NCBI RefSeq assembly: GCF_004217175.1
Contig: NZ_SHKI01000008.1
Span: 1 to 64,000 of the forward strand
Reading direction: 5' to 3'
Source: Leucobacter luti
GTDB taxonomy: Bacteria; Actinomycetota; Actinomycetes; Actinomycetales; Microbacteriaceae
DNA: 64,000 nucleotides
The translations under genes were made by a program, and so were the position numbers. The notes below the pieces were generated by a model that ran no database searches, was not told the DNA's origin, and saw only the letters and a list, made by a program, of their open reading frames with translations. Of the stretch, positions 63,897-64,000 are shown in pieces. Every line of letters starts with the position of its first letter. Position 1 is the stretch's first letter.

Positions 63897-64000
63897 CGTG
63901 TGGTCCTCTCAATCGGTGTGTCTGCGGCGGCGCGAGGTCGCGCCAGCAGAACTCTATTCTCCGACCTGGGCCGGATACGACCGAATCGGGACGGCGCGTG

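Noticed and set aside
63897..64000. Methionine riboswitch before metN
   Set aside because: The 104 bp visible have no S-box core or long hairpin. The segment is cut by the window edge, so this is only a partial test.

Overview
The window is chromosomal DNA of a high-GC Gram-positive bacterium. The gene set (SepH, DUF3000, DUF3093, DUF3159, DUF3710, DUF4191, DUF4193 and DUF7455 proteins, a SigA with a Lys/Ala-rich N-terminus, a glnA1-glnE-glnA2 cluster, and lpd next to a two-lipoyl sucB) is that of an actinobacterium of the family Microbacteriaceae. A Leucobacter-like genus is my guess and cannot be proved from this window.

Layout. (1) 1-1763: tRNA-Val(CAC) on the minus strand, a membrane-anchored protein with an HELLH motif, then a tRNA-Gly, tRNA-Cys, tRNA-Val(GAC) cluster. 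(2) 1744-11363: an integrated mobilizable element in the 3' end of tRNA-Val(GAC). It carries an excisionase-like protein, a Rep_2-like protein, a candidate oriT, mobC, a relaxase, two cargo blocks of unknown function, an inverted-repeat array and a tyrosine integrase next to the right attachment site. (3) 11364-13961: two more copies of the tRNA-Val 3' end. The last pair flanks a small island with a zinc-ribbon protein, a frameshifted HGG-type phage protein and a STAND/AAA-like ATPase. All four tRNA-Val 3' ends are followed by their own hairpin terminator, so the tRNA locus has collected elements in a row.

(4) 13962-31260 is core-like: an MT0933-type antitoxin, a VOC protein, a PemK/MazF-like protein overlapping zapE, a hydrolase, DUF3000, RNase D, a fadA-fadB beta-oxidation pair, a pentapeptide-repeat protein with dxs, a GntR regulator with an MFS transporter, and aconitase. 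(5) 31261-46398 holds conserved actinobacterial housekeeping genes: DUF3159-DUF3710-dut, DUF3093, DUF4193, sepH, a phosphodiesterase-type enzyme, parC, an HxlR/DoxX divergent pair, a 0.9-kb intergenic repeat array, parE, DUF7455 and sigA. (6) 46399-60080 centres on 2-oxo acid dehydrogenase subunits (lpd, sucB) and nitrogen assimilation (glnA1, glnE, glnA2), followed by map. (7) 60083-64000 holds rnpB, a coiled-coil protein with a degenerate zinc ribbon, a NIF3-like protein and the metI-metN part of a methionine transporter that continues beyond the window.

The core genes are ordinary. The interesting parts are the tRNA-Val landing site with its stacked attachment sites, the two cargo operons of unknown function (7422-9366 and 11629-13881), and the two repeat arrays (9478-9861 and 40725-41636). 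I found no CRISPR array and no insertion sequence.
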